DNA from: Anaerolineales bacterium UBA5797
GTDB taxonomy: Bacteria > Chloroflexota > Anaerolineae > Anaerolineales > Villigracilaceae
Reading direction: 5' to 3'
Assembly: GCA_002418205.1 (NCBI GenBank)
Contig: DIDP01000008.1
Location: forward strand, 73,934 to 137,933
DNA length: 64,000 nt
The notes under the pieces are model-generated. The model searched no databases. It saw nothing but the letters and a program-made list of their open reading frames with translations, and had not been told where the DNA came from. Position numbers and translations under genes: made by a program. Positions 50,666 through 60,753 of the stretch are shown here, piece by piece (the stretch's first letter is position 1; each line of letters starts with the position of its first letter).

Positions 50666-52627
50666 TCACGCTTGCGATTTTCCCGTCCCGCTTGCACGGA
50701 CCCAGTTGGTCAAGCCGCCGGAGAGCAACACCTCGGTCATGTGCGGGGTGAGGTTGTGACTTGCCGTGAAGACCAAATCCCTTTTTGGTACATGCACTTC
50801 GAGACTATCGTTTTCTGCGAGCTGTTTGCGAACGAGCGCCAGCGCGATCACATCTCCGCTCTGGATCTTGTCATAAGCGGAAGGGTCGTCGAATGTCAGC
50901 GGAAGGATGCCGTAGTTGATCAGGTTCTTGCGATGGATGCGTGCAAAACTTTTTGCGATGACCATCCGCAAGCCCAGATAACGCGGCGCCAATGCCGCAT
51001 GTTCACGGCTCGAACCCTGCCCATAATTTTCACCGCCGATGATGACGTGTCCGCTTTTGAGTTTTTGTTCGAGCGCCCGCTTTGAATATGTGGGGTCGAC
51101 CATTTCGTAGACAAAGTCGCTGATGCGCGGAATGTTGCTTCGATACGGCAGAATGCGCGCGCCTGCCGGCATGATCTCATCGGTGGAAATGTCATCCCCA
51201 ACTTTCAATAGGATGGGCATCTCCAGCGCATCCGGGAAGTTGTCCAATTCGGGCAGAGATGCGATGTTCGGTCCTTTAACCAGTTCGATGCTTTGTGCCA
51301 GTGATTCTTCAAGCGGAGGCATCAACATCTCCTGATTGATGATTCGTTTGGCTGGCATCATTACCTTTGGATAGGGCATGTTCAATGTGCGCGGATCGGT
51401 GATCACGCCGGTCAATGCAGAAGCAGCCGCTGTTTCGGGACTGCACAGATATACCTGGTCTTCCTTCGTGCCTGAACGTCCGGGGAAGTTGCGCGGCACC
51501 GTCCGCAGGCTGATGCGTCCGCTGGCGGGAGCCTGTCCCATCCCGATGCATCCATTGCAGCCCGCCTGGTGTAATCTTGCGCCGGCATGGATCAGGTGAT
51601 TCAGTTCACCTTCTGCGACCAATTCTTCGAGCAACTGCCGCGAAGTTGGGTTGACATCGAACGAAACATTATCGGCAACGCGCTGACCCTTGACCATCTC
51701 TGCCGCGATGGCAAAATCACGGTAGCCGGGGTTTGCTGATGAGCCGATGTACGCTTGATAGATCGATGCGCCGGCGACCTCCTCCACCGGCACCACGTTC
51801 CCAGGGCTGCTCGGTTTTGCGATCAACGGTACGAGTGAGGAAAGATCGATCTCCTCATCCCGGTCGTAGGTTGCGTCAGGATCAGCCACAATCTCGTTCC
51901 AATGCGGACCTCGATCCTGCTCCTGCAAAAAGCGATGCACTTCCTCATCCGATGGAAACACCGTGGATGTGGCGCCCAATTCCGTTCCCATGTTGGCGAT
52001 CACGTGACGGTCCATGGCGGTCAGCGATTCCAACCCCGGTCCGTAATACTCGATGATGCAACCCAAACCGCCATCGACATCATGACGACGCAGCATTTCC
52101 AAAATCACATCCTTGGCGCTGACCCAGTTGGGCAATTTGCCGGTCAGTTTTACACCCCAGATCTTCGGCATTTTCAAATAAAAGGGTTGACCCGCAATTG
52201 CCATGGCTACATCGAGTCCGCCGGCGCCGATGGCAAGCATGCCCAGCGAGCCTGCCGCCGGTGTGTGGCTGTCTGAACCGAGCAATGTCTTGCCGGGCAC
52301 ACCGAACCGTTGCATGTGTACCGGGTGACTGACGCCGTTGCCTGCCCGGCTGAACCAGATGCCAAACCGTTGGCAGGCGGATTGGAGGAAAAGGTGATCG
52401 TCTGGATTCTTGAAATCGGTCTGAATCAGGTTATGGTCCACGTATTGAACCGAGACTTCTGTTTTGGCACGGTTGAGTCCCATTGCCTCCAGTTCGAGCA
52501 TTACCAGCGTCCCGGTGGCATCCTGCGTCAAGGTCTGGTCGATGCGGATGCTGATCTCATCTCCCGGCGTCATTTTGCCGGAGATCAGATGCTCCCTGAT
52601 CAGTTTTTGTGAAATATTCATTCCCAT
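50666..52627 (-). CDS. acn: Aconitate hydratase
   Basis: A 653-residue aconitase of the short form (related to mitochondrial and archaeal types, not the 890-residue AcnA). It has LLGSDSHTPAAGSLGMLAIGAG split over the catalytic loop, the Fe-S cysteine motif GCNGCIGMG, and the C-terminal swivel domain with GGENYGQGSSREH and FARIHRKNLINYG. It interconverts citrate and isocitrate using a 4Fe-4S cluster. ATG 52627 is chosen because AAGGAG lies six bases upstream. Confidence 0.94.
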   Translation of the reverse strand: MGMNISQKLIREHLISGKMTPGDEISIRIDQTLTQDATGTLVMLELEAMGLNRAKTEVSVQYVDHNLIQTDFKNPDDHLFLQSACQRFGIWFSRAGNGVSHPVHMQRFGVPGKTLLGSDSHTPAAGSLGMLAIGAGGLDVAMAIAGQPFYLKMPKIWGVKLTGKLPNWVSAKDVILEMLRRHDVDGGLGCIIEYYGPGLESLTAMDRHVIANMGTELGATSTVFPSDEEVHRFLQEQDRGPHWNEIVADPDATYDRDEEIDLSSLVPLIAKPSSPGNVVPVEEVAGASIYQAYIGSSANPGYRDFAIAAEMVKGQRVADNVSFDVNPTSRQLLEELVAEGELNHLIHAGARLHQAGCNGCIGMGQAPASGRISLRTVPRNFPGRSGTKEDQVYLCSPETAAASALTGVITDPRTLNMPYPKVMMPAKRIINQEMLMPPLEESLAQSIELVKGPNIASLPELDNFPDALEMPILLKVGDDISTDEIMPAGARILPYRSNIPRISDFVYEMVDPTYSKRALEQKLKSGHVIIGGENYGQGSSREHAALAPRYLGLRMVIAKSFARIHRKNLINYGILPLTFDDPSAYDKIQSGDVIALALVRKQLAENDSLEVHVPKRDLVFTASHNLTPHMTEVLLSGGLTNWVRASGTGKSQA

Positions 52628-53089
52628 GTCCAACTCCTTTCAAGTCTTCATACATTCAATCGTTCAGGGAAAATGGATAAGTGCCAATGAACCATCGAGA
52701 TTCTTTTGCCATAACCCGCTTCTGCCTGGAGGATGTGAGAGAATGGCATTCGCATTAAAGTGTATCTCAATTGTGGAGATCGGGAGGGTTGCATCGGGAT
52801 GATCCTCGTTCAGGCGATCTGATGTTTCCGATCATTTTTGGAATGCAAGTTGGTCAGGTATGTAAGTATATCAATTCGACCATCTACCGGGTTAATTGGT
52901 GTGAAGAAAAAACGAACATTTTGATGGGTTCTATTGTGTTTTCATTGGTGGTTCTGGTGGGGTTTGAACCGGCTATCATTGGTAGGGTTACCAGGAAAGA
53001 GATTATTTTTGTTGTTTTTTGAGTTTACGATTGCCGTGCTGAACCACGGCGATTGGTGTTAATACAGTAAACTTGTCCAGGATAATTCC
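52628..53089. other. 462-bp intergenic region, no gene seen
   Basis: It contains the aconitase leader and an AT-rich tract. A small hairpin (GCCGTG-CTGAAC-CACGGC, about 53032-53050) precedes the next gene. The open frame at 52771-53022 has no ribosome site or protein-like composition. Confidence 0.5.
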
Positions 53090-53791
53090 ATGAACCCCTA
53101 CCTCGCCACTTTCCTCACCTTCGTCATCGCGCTTACCTTCCTCCGTCTCATGGACTTCATCGCCCAGCGCGGCTGGATCGAGAGCAAGTCCAGCCGCAAA
53201 TTGATCCACATCGGCACCGGTCCTATTTTCGTTTTGTGCTGGCTGATGTTCCCAGACCTGCCCATCTCACGTTATCTCGCGGCGCTGGTGCCCTTGTTGA
53301 TCACGGTCCAGTTTGCGCTGGTGGGATTGGGCATCATGAAGGATGAAGCCTCGGTGCAGGCAATGTCACGCACAGGCGACCGGCGCGAGATCCTGCGCGG
53401 TCCACTTTTTTACGGGATCATGTTCGTGCTTCTCACGATCATCTACTGGAAGGACTCCCCGATCGGCATCATCGCCCTCATGATGATGTGCGGCGGAGAT
53501 GGCATTGCCGACATCGTCGGGCGGCGCGTCCAATCGCCGAAGTTGGCCTGGTCCCGTGAAAAGAGCATTGCCGGCTCTTTGAGCGTATTCGCGGGAGGGG
53601 CGCTGCTCACGGCATTGATCCTGTTCGTCTATGTCAGCCTCGGCATATTTGCACAACCGTTTACTGCGTATCTTCTTCCGATATTCTGGATCGCGTTGGG
53701 CGGGACGTTGATCGAGTCACTGCCGTTCAGGGATGTTGACAACATCACGCTGACGGCGGTCTCGGCGTTGATCGGTCACATCGTATTTTGA
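53090..53791 (+). CDS. CTP-dependent polyprenol/phytol kinase-like membrane protein
   Basis: A 233-residue polytopic protein of the CdsA-like VTE5/SEC59 family: SRKLIHIGTGPIF, CGGDGIADIVGRR and REKSIAGSL are the conserved loops that bind CTP and the alcohol. About six membrane helices are seen. Family members phosphorylate phytol, farnesol or dolichol using CTP. In this organism the substrate is likely an isoprenoid alcohol. It is followed by a perfect palindromic terminator. Confidence 0.8.
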   Translation: MNPYLATFLTFVIALTFLRLMDFIAQRGWIESKSSRKLIHIGTGPIFVLCWLMFPDLPISRYLAALVPLLITVQFALVGLGIMKDEASVQAMSRTGDRREILRGPLFYGIMFVLLTIIYWKDSPIGIIALMMMCGGDGIADIVGRRVQSPKLAWSREKSIAGSLSVFAGGALLTALILFVYVSLGIFAQPFTAYLLPIFWIALGGTLIESLPFRDVDNITLTAVSALIGHIVF

Positions 53792-53832
53792 GGTCATTGC
53801 GAGTGATGCCTTAGCGTCACTCGCAATGACCT
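53791..53832. terminator. Perfect 16-bp palindromic hairpin (GTCATTGCGAG repeat)
   Basis: AGGTCATTGCGAGTGA and TCACTCGCAATGACCT enclose a 10-base loop, between two convergent genes. The arms are a common REP-like motif (GTCATTGCGAG), so it is also a dispersed repeat. A fragment of it occurs near 14240. Confidence 0.7.
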
Positions 53833-54575
53833 CACGAACCTTCCTTTTCGTCCTCATCTTTTTGCAGGACCATCACCTTGTATGCTTCTGCATATTTCAT
53901 CTCCTGTCCTTCAGCTTCACTCTCCGCCCATTTCTTCATCCAGTCGTCCACATCGTGCGTATCCAACTGGCTGGCGTGCTTTTTCAGCGCTTCGATCTTG
54001 GTGTCCAATGTCTCTGTGATGTCCACCCAGGTGTCGGACTTTTCAGAGCCGTGGATGTATAACCGCTTCACATTGTGCAGTTCAAGACCTTCATCGAGCA
54101 GGTCCATGAAGATGGGACGCGAGCCTGCGGAGGGGAACACGGCGTACATGGCGGCTTCAGCCGCGGCGCGATGATCGGGGTGATTGATATATCCGCTCCC
54201 GTAGAAAAACGCGGTCGGGTCGCCGATGACCACTGCATCCGGTTTGAATTTGCGGATGAGGCGTGTCAGTTCCTTGCGCAATGCGATGGAGGCGACCAAT
54301 TCGCCATCGGGATATCCGAGGAAGATCGTTTCTTTGACACCCAGGACGGCGTTGGCGGCGCGCTGTTCGTCCGCGCGGATGCGGGCGAGGGTCGGCTTGT
54401 AATCGGGACCATGTTGAGGGTCGTTCGTACCGGCGGAGCCGTCCGTAATGATGACGGTGACGATCTCGCAGCCTGCCTTTGCCCATTTGGCGAGAGTCCC
54501 GGCGACGGTGAAATCCTGATCGTCGGGGTGCGCGTGAATGCTCATCGCGCGTTGTGGCATGTATTCATTGCTCAT
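53832..54575 (-). CDS. PIG-L/LmbE-family N-deacetylase
   Basis: A 247-residue zinc-dependent deacetylase with the N-terminal IHAHPDDQDF (His, Asp, Asp zinc/catalytic motif) and the later zinc His in HPDHRAAAEAAMYAV. Family members remove acetyl from N-acetylglucosaminyl conjugates, such as in mycothiol, bacillithiol or antibiotics. ATG 54575 has GGAG eight bases upstream and overlaps the GT39 gene stop by 4 bp, so it is coupled to it. Confidence 0.87.
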   Translation of the reverse strand: MSNEYMPQRAMSIHAHPDDQDFTVAGTLAKWAKAGCEIVTVIITDGSAGTNDPQHGPDYKPTLARIRADEQRAANAVLGVKETIFLGYPDGELVASIALRKELTRLIRKFKPDAVVIGDPTAFFYGSGYINHPDHRAAAEAAMYAVFPSAGSRPIFMDLLDEGLELHNVKRLYIHGSEKSDTWVDITETLDTKIEALKKHASQLDTHDVDDWMKKWAESEAEGQEMKYAEAYKVMVLQKDEDEKEGS

Positions 54576-55846
54576 TTTGTTTTCTCCAATATTTTTAAAA
54601 TTAATTGTCCGATACCAATTGCAAAGAAGATGCAACTGAAGTAAACAGGAAAGAGGTAGTATCGTTCCCAGTCGAACGGAGTGAACAACATTGGGACGAC
54701 GCAGAACAGCGCGCCCAATAATAGAATGATACCGTAATCCTGTTCGATAAACCCCTTGCCTGTATGCTTGATCGTGTAACTGATCCCGATGACCACGATC
54801 AGGAGATTGAGCCAGTGGAACAGGAGGCCCAATGCCTGATGCGAGTCCACGTGAAGCGGATAATCAAGGATCCTCTCGAACAGGATCGCCAGTCTGTGAT
54901 CGGGGGGGATTAACTGGTCGGTGTAGGTGTGAAGTTGATACTTTACGATCTGATCGCGGACATCGAAGGTTCCCCAGATCCTGTTCACTGTGTTTGTGTA
55001 GAAAAAAGGATAGGATAGGATAAAGGTCGCCAGAGTGGAGACAGTGACCAGGAATACAACGATCAAGAGGACGCGTTGTTTGAGCAGGGTGAGCCATTGC
55101 GATGGATTGGGCGCAGTCACCAGAAACGAGCCGAAGATGGCAATGCCCGCACACGCCAGACCGGTTAACTTGGACTGTCCCGCCAGCCCACTGAAGAGTC
55201 CCACGATCAATGACCACTGGATGCTCCTGCTCAGGTTCCTTTCTCTTGCGGCAGTGATCAGTTTGTAGGACGCAGCCATGGCAAGCACGGTGAAAAAGAG
55301 AATGGATGCTTCGCTCATGGCTCTGCGCAGATTTGTCAGAAAATAACCGTTGAAACCGATCCACGTAAAAGCATAGGCGGAAAGCCTCGAATGGTATCTC
55401 GCGAGGAACAGGGTCGTAAGCAGCAGGCTGAGGGTGGAAATGATTGCCATCGGGAGTCTCGACCACCATAAAGTCACGTAGCCGGGCATGGCGCCCCGGA
55501 CAATGTTTTCAGCCTCCGTCAATCCCCAATTCCAGTAGACCGGTTGGTCGTTGGGTGGAACGCCCCCGAGTCTTTGACTGAAGCCCGTAAGATAACTTGG
55601 AACGGGGCGCACCTCAAACGCGATGACCTGGTTTTCCGTCCAAATATGCGAGTCGAAATCGGCAGACAGGAGTTTGTCGAAGCGTATGCTGGATGCGGTC
55701 CAGAAATTTTCGTCCGGAAAAAAGACCACCGAGCCCAGATCTCTCGTATATCCCCAAAACAATAATATTCCAAGGATTAATATCTCAATGGCTTTCAGGG
55801 ATTTATCGGATAAATACCACCGGATGTTTTTGAGAAATGATTCCAT
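54572..55846 (-). CDS. GT39-like membrane glycosyltransferase
   Basis: A 424-residue polytopic protein with about 9-10 hydrophobic segments. Near the N-terminus, after the first helix, comes an acidic motif (FPDENFWTAS) at the place of the catalytic DE in PMT/ArnT-type enzymes that use polyprenyl-phosphate sugars. It faces the outside of the membrane and adds a sugar to protein, lipid or polysaccharide. It overlaps the deacetylase gene by 4 bp. The acceptor is unknown. Confidence 0.72.
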   Translation of the reverse strand: MESFLKNIRWYLSDKSLKAIEILILGILLFWGYTRDLGSVVFFPDENFWTASSIRFDKLLSADFDSHIWTENQVIAFEVRPVPSYLTGFSQRLGGVPPNDQPVYWNWGLTEAENIVRGAMPGYVTLWWSRLPMAIISTLSLLLTTLFLARYHSRLSAYAFTWIGFNGYFLTNLRRAMSEASILFFTVLAMAASYKLITAARERNLSRSIQWSLIVGLFSGLAGQSKLTGLACAGIAIFGSFLVTAPNPSQWLTLLKQRVLLIVVFLVTVSTLATFILSYPFFYTNTVNRIWGTFDVRDQIVKYQLHTYTDQLIPPDHRLAILFERILDYPLHVDSHQALGLLFHWLNLLIVVIGISYTIKHTGKGFIEQDYGIILLLGALFCVVPMLFTPFDWERYYLFPVYFSCIFFAIGIGQLILKILEKTK

Positions 55847-55876
55847 ACGAAGGATTCGATTTTGTATCAGGAAGCG

Positions 55877-56785
55877 TCAACTTGATTCTTTTTTTCCGAC
55901 CACCAGCATCTTGTTTCGTATTCTGAACACTTTGAAAAACAATTTCACCAGCGGCAGCGACAACCGGACGATCGCCTTCGACCTGAATAGTTTCCTGAGA
56001 TAAAAATCATACGGAAACGAAAGCTCGTGGAACTTGTTCAATTCGATAACTTCAAGACCAGCCGACTCGAACAGATCTTTCATCTCGCCCGTGGAAAAGA
56101 TCTGCTTGTGACCGAAGAGATGCGACGAATACATCGCATTCAAAAACGTGGGAGCTCTGCCGCGCGTGACGCGGTACGTGAATTCGCCGAAGCGGTGATA
56201 GAAACCATCGCGGCAGGGTGTATCGATCAAGAGGAGTCCGCCGGGTTTCAAAACATTTGCCGCGGACCGCAGGGTCTCGAACGGATAATTGACATGCTCG
56301 ATCACATCCCAAAGCGTGACCGCGTCGAAATGCCCGGCATATCCTTTCTGCCAGAAATCGTGTTCGATGGGGTGTTTATCGATCAGAAGACCGTGTTTTG
56401 TTTTGGCGTATTGGGCGCGGCTGTCGCTTAATTCGATGCCGGTCACATCCGCCCCCTGCTGTTTCAGCAAAGATAAAAACAGTCCGCCGCCGCAGCCGAT
56501 ATCCAGCACTCTGGCGTTTTGAAGCGGGAGATGCCTCCGGACGATCTCCACCTGGTTATTGAATTTCTGCGCGTTCGCCTGCAACTGGGTCTCGATGTAA
56601 GCGGACACTTTCTCTGTTAATTGCGATGCATCGATCCCGGGCGCGATCTCCTCGACCGGGTCGAGATAATCTATGAAATGAAACCCGCCGGTCGAAACAT
56701 ATACGTTTGCGTTCTTTAACTTGTAGGTGAGTTTTGCCTCTTCATGCGGATGGCGCTTCAGCGCGTCGATGTTTTCGTTCTTCAT
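55877..56785 (-). CDS. Class I SAM-dependent methyltransferase
   Basis: A 302-residue protein with the SAM motif VLDIGCGGGLFLSLL (about 95-110), the acidic loop after strand 2 (IELSDSR) and DAVTLWDVIEHVNYP as motif II. The UbiG/Methyltransf_11 pattern suits modification of a small molecule or a sugar. It is next to the glycosyltransferase and deacetylase genes, which suggests a role in glycan or glycolipid modification. A C-terminal basic and hydrophobic stretch (SLPLVKLFFKVF) may touch the membrane. Confidence 0.82.
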   Translation of the reverse strand: MKNENIDALKRHPHEEAKLTYKLKNANVYVSTGGFHFIDYLDPVEEIAPGIDASQLTEKVSAYIETQLQANAQKFNNQVEIVRRHLPLQNARVLDIGCGGGLFLSLLKQQGADVTGIELSDSRAQYAKTKHGLLIDKHPIEHDFWQKGYAGHFDAVTLWDVIEHVNYPFETLRSAANVLKPGGLLLIDTPCRDGFYHRFGEFTYRVTRGRAPTFLNAMYSSHLFGHKQIFSTGEMKDLFESAGLEVIELNKFHELSFPYDFYLRKLFRSKAIVRLSLPLVKLFFKVFRIRNKMLVVGKKESS

Positions 56786-56933
56786 AAGGGATGATTTTAC
56801 CCGAAAGCAAAATCGCCCGCACTGGACGAACTGCTCTCCCGCTTCGATAATGGATCAGCCTTCACACCGTTCGCATCTCCCGGACGTAAACCTGAATCCG
56901 CCATCGATGGTTTATCCGCGCTGACGCCTTGAT

Positions 56934-59900
56934 TTAAGTCTCGCGTTTGGTGAGGCTTCGAATGATCCTATCCAGTTCCTTCAGGCTGACGGGCTTGCTC
57001 AGATATTCGTTGGCGCCTGCCTCGAGACAACGCTCCCGGTCGCCGGGCATGGCAAGGGCGGTCAGGGCAATGATCGGCGTGGATTCGAAGCGAGGATCCG
57101 AACGCAGGCGGCGGATCGCCTCCAGTCCGTCCAGCGCGGGCATCTGAATGTCCATCAGGATGATATCCGGATTCATTTCCTTCGTCAGTTGAATGGCTTC
57201 AAGCCCATCATGCGCGTTCACGAGTTTATGGCCGTGAACTTCGAGGTATTCGCCGATGGTCAGGATATTCGCCATGTTGTCCTCAGCCAGCAGAACCAGG
57301 CTTCCGTCCGGGTCCTGCCCCGAAGGCGCGCGGGATTTGGCTGATATGACGGAGGGGGGTGGTTCCCCGCCCGCTTCGATGGATTCCTGTTGCGCGATCA
57401 GGTCTTTTCCCCAGGGGATATTGACCGTAAAGCGACTCCCATTGCCGATCTCGCTCTCCACCTCCACGCTGCCGCCGTGCATGTCGGTCAATTTTTGGAC
57501 GAGAGCCAATCCCAGCCCGGTGCCTTCATATAGACGGTTGAGGGCGCTATCCACCTGCACGAAGGGCTGGAACAGCCGTTTCAGGTCGCCCGGCGCGATG
57601 CCGATGCCGTTATCCATAACCGAGAACCGGATTCGCCCCTGTTCCGCATCGGCGCGGACCTGAAGAGTAACCTGTCCGTTTTCGGAGGTGAATTTAACGG
57701 CGTTGGTCAACAGGTTGACGAGGATCTGTTTCAGTCGGCGCGGGTCGGCATGGATCCTGGAAACCTCCGGTTCCTCTTCATAAACGAGGTTTATGGATTT
57801 TCGAGTCGCCTGCTCCTTGACGAATGCCAGGCTGGAACGGCACAACGTCTCCAGATCGACGACCTGCGGATAATAATCGAACATGCCCGCTTCGATCTTG
57901 GACAGGTCGAGGATGTCGTTGATCAACTCGAGCAAATGCCGCCCGCTGGATTCGACGATCTTCAATGTGTTTTGCTGGTATTCGTTCAGCGTGCCGTGCC
58001 TCTGTTCCAGAAGGGTTTCCGACATTCCCAAAATACTGTTGAGCGGCGTCCGTAATTCGTGGCTCATGTTTGCCAGGAACTCATCCTTGGCGCGGTTGGC
58101 ATGCTGGAGTTCGAGGTTCAAACGGTTCAATTCCGCGGTGCGCTCTTCCACGCGGCGTTCGAGTTCTATATTGGCGCGTTGCAGGCTTTCGAACAATTCA
58201 GCATTATCGATGGCGATGGCTGCCTGACCTGCCAGCGTTTCCAGGAAATCCAGCCAGTCCTGTTCGGGTTCCGAGGGCGCGCGCCGGAAGATCTCGAGCA
58301 CGCCCTTGATCTCACCCTTTGCGATCAACGGCACGCCAAAATAACTTTCGAAACCTTCCATTGGGAAATCGGGTGAGCGCTGGAATTCGTTCCCATGCGC
58401 CTGCAACTGCGGGATGTGCACGGTCTTCATCGCCTGCGCCGCCCTGCCTGCATACCCGTCTCCCAATTTCAGGTGGGTGAATTTGAGCGCTTCCGTGTGC
58501 ATCCCGGCGCCGAGTTCGAATTTCAAAATTTGTTCCACGGGATCGTACAGAAGAATGACAGCGGCATCCACTCTCAGTTCGTCGAGTCCATTGCTGAGGA
58601 TGATCTCCAGGACGGAATGCAGGTCCATGCTTCCGGCAATGGCTTGATCGATCTTCCTCAGGATGGTCATGCGGTCGAGCTGTTGACGTGTCTTGTTCTC
58701 GGCGAGTTTGCGGCTGGTGATGTCGTGATAGTTGATGACGATGCCGCCCACGCTCGATTCGGCGATCAGGTTGGTGCCGACCGCCTCGACCCAGATCCAG
58801 GCTCCGGTCTGGTGCCTGAGGCGGAACTGGTCACGGATCTGCAGGTTCGGTTCCCGGATCAGTTGTCCGAAAAGAGTCTGGACGCGTTCCAGGTCATCCG
58901 GGTGCAGCAATTGGAAGATGTTCTGTTCACGGAAGGCATCACGCGGGTAGCCGAGCGTGGGGTTGTTCGTGGGGCTTTCATACAACAGCCTGCCATCGGC
59001 AGTGATGATGGAGATCTCATCGGAACTGTTTTCGACCAGCGTGCGGAAGCGACTCTCTGCAGACTGGAACGCCTCCTCCGCCTGTCTGCGCTCGGTGATG
59101 TCGATGGATACACCGACCATTCCCTTGATCAGACCGTTCCCATCTATGATGGGAGCAAACCGGTTGTCAAAAAAGGTTCCGTTTAGTTCTGTGATCCCGG
59201 ATAAGGTCTCCCCTGCAAAAACCCGGGCCAATAATTCCTCACCGGAAATCGAATTCCCATCCGGCAGGATAATTTTAAGTGAACCGTATAGATCAAAAGC
59301 GGATTGTCCCACCACCTGACCTGGTTTGAGACCGGTTCGTTTCAAGCCTGTGCCTTCCGAGAGGGTGAATGTGCCGTGCTTATCGGTGGCAATGATCACA
59401 ATCGGCGCGCTGTTCAGAATGGCTTGGAGATGGGCTTCGCTTTCGCGCAAGCGTGCCTCGGTTTGGCGGCGCTGGGTTACTTCGGCTTCGAGCGCTTCTG
59501 TGCGATCAGCAACTGCCTGCCGCAGCCACTCCGTCCGTGCCCATGCCCGGTTCAGGATGAAGAGCAGGCTCAGCAATAAAGCCCCGCCGCCGCCCCAGAT
59601 CAATACCAGCACAAAGGGATCAGGTACAGGCGGCGCATTCCGCCAGCCTATGGTGAGGGTCCAGCGGTTATCTCCCACCGGGATGATTGCATTCACGGTT
59701 CCATCGCCCAGGGTCTCCGGTCCCCAGAAGAGGGCGCCGGTCGCATCCCGCAATTGGAATTGGAAACGTTCCCCCAGGCTTTGTGTGGCATCCTCCAACA
59801 GCGGATCGATCTCCACGACGACCTGCACCAGCCCAAGGAACTCATCGCCGCGATAAAGCGGCGCGCGGGGAATCACCGCCAGCGGTCCCTGCACCGTTAC

Positions 59901-60356
59901 TGTTGGGTTGTTCACGGTCAGCCGCCGTTCCCGGATCGCTTTTTCCACAAAGGGCGCCGCCGGGCGGGTGGTCAGGTCCAAATCCAGCGCGGACTCGTTG
60001 CCCTCCAGCGGGTGGATGTGACGGATGATAAGATCCGGATCAACGTATTGAAAGGCGAGTGCCTGCGGGTAGTGATCCAGCAAAAGTTCGGCGAAACGGT
60101 CGAAGGTTTCATAATCCGGCAGGGAGGTGGGCGCCAGCATGAAGGCTTGCAGATCCTCGGCAACCGTGATCTGGGCGTTGATGTTCTGGCTGAGTTCGTC
60201 CTGCACATTCGCCGCGGTCCTTTGCAGTTCCTGGGCGTTCGCCTGGCTCACACTGCCGCGGTAATAACGGTCTGTGAGCGCGAGGGCGATCAGCCCAATG
60301 GCGGTGATCAGCAGGGAACTTGCCAAACGCTTCCAATCAAGAGATGTGAAAATCAT
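56934..60356 (-). CDS. Hybrid sensor histidine kinase (CHASE-PAS-PAS-GAF-HisKA-HATPase-REC)
   Basis: An 1140-residue protein. Membrane helix at 12-29, extracellular CHASE sensor about 40-225, second helix about 247-268, coiled coil, then two PAS domains (about 305-430 and 440-560), GAF (about 580-730), HisKA with H766 (ANMSHELRTPLNS), HATPase with N box (LLTNAVKFT), DNGIGI and GTGLGLAL, and a C-terminal receiver with the phospho-Asp at about 1069 (ILMDIQMP). CHASE binds an outside small molecule. The divergent response regulator gene at 60754 is a candidate partner. Confidence 0.94.
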   Translation of the reverse strand: MIFTSLDWKRLASSLLITAIGLIALALTDRYYRGSVSQANAQELQRTAANVQDELSQNINAQITVAEDLQAFMLAPTSLPDYETFDRFAELLLDHYPQALAFQYVDPDLIIRHIHPLEGNESALDLDLTTRPAAPFVEKAIRERRLTVNNPTVTVQGPLAVIPRAPLYRGDEFLGLVQVVVEIDPLLEDATQSLGERFQFQLRDATGALFWGPETLGDGTVNAIIPVGDNRWTLTIGWRNAPPVPDPFVLVLIWGGGGALLLSLLFILNRAWARTEWLRQAVADRTEALEAEVTQRRQTEARLRESEAHLQAILNSAPIVIIATDKHGTFTLSEGTGLKRTGLKPGQVVGQSAFDLYGSLKIILPDGNSISGEELLARVFAGETLSGITELNGTFFDNRFAPIIDGNGLIKGMVGVSIDITERRQAEEAFQSAESRFRTLVENSSDEISIITADGRLLYESPTNNPTLGYPRDAFREQNIFQLLHPDDLERVQTLFGQLIREPNLQIRDQFRLRHQTGAWIWVEAVGTNLIAESSVGGIVINYHDITSRKLAENKTRQQLDRMTILRKIDQAIAGSMDLHSVLEIILSNGLDELRVDAAVILLYDPVEQILKFELGAGMHTEALKFTHLKLGDGYAGRAAQAMKTVHIPQLQAHGNEFQRSPDFPMEGFESYFGVPLIAKGEIKGVLEIFRRAPSEPEQDWLDFLETLAGQAAIAIDNAELFESLQRANIELERRVEERTAELNRLNLELQHANRAKDEFLANMSHELRTPLNSILGMSETLLEQRHGTLNEYQQNTLKIVESSGRHLLELINDILDLSKIEAGMFDYYPQVVDLETLCRSSLAFVKEQATRKSINLVYEEEPEVSRIHADPRRLKQILVNLLTNAVKFTSENGQVTLQVRADAEQGRIRFSVMDNGIGIAPGDLKRLFQPFVQVDSALNRLYEGTGLGLALVQKLTDMHGGSVEVESEIGNGSRFTVNIPWGKDLIAQQESIEAGGEPPPSVISAKSRAPSGQDPDGSLVLLAEDNMANILTIGEYLEVHGHKLVNAHDGLEAIQLTKEMNPDIILMDIQMPALDGLEAIRRLRSDPRFESTPIIALTALAMPGDRERCLEAGANEYLSKPVSLKELDRIIRSLTKRET

Positions 60357-60753
60357 GATAATGCACTTGATCTGAATATTTCAGGAATCAAGAACTGCAA
60401 CAATCCGCTTTCGGCTGGTACAGGTGTCGAATAATTGCGGTTTCCCCCGTCCTGCCTGTTTCGTGGAATGCCGACATGGTCAGCATGGATGCGCTCCTTC
60501 TGCCCGACGACCAATAAAAAGACGATAACCGATAAGATGGTTCGAGTATAACATGCCTCATGTTCATGACAGTTGCAATACCCTTATCCCTTGTGGGATT
60601 GTTTTTCTGACCGAAACATTAACGGATCAAAGCGGATCTTGTTATGGCATCCGCTTCCGTTGATTTATCCCCGCCTGGACCGTGATCAGTACCCGCTTTT
60701 TCGTAACCATTCCGTTCGTTGCACGTCTTGTTATTTAGCGCAGAGGAGAGCGC
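60357..60753. other. 397-bp divergent intergenic region
   Basis: It holds the leaders of the kinase gene (minus) and the response regulator gene (plus). No gene, RNA or clear palindrome is seen. Confidence 0.5.

Noticed and set aside
52771..53022. Open frame of 83 codons upstream of the polyprenol-kinase-like gene
   Set aside because: No ribosome site, unusual composition, and no recognisable domain; left as intergenic.
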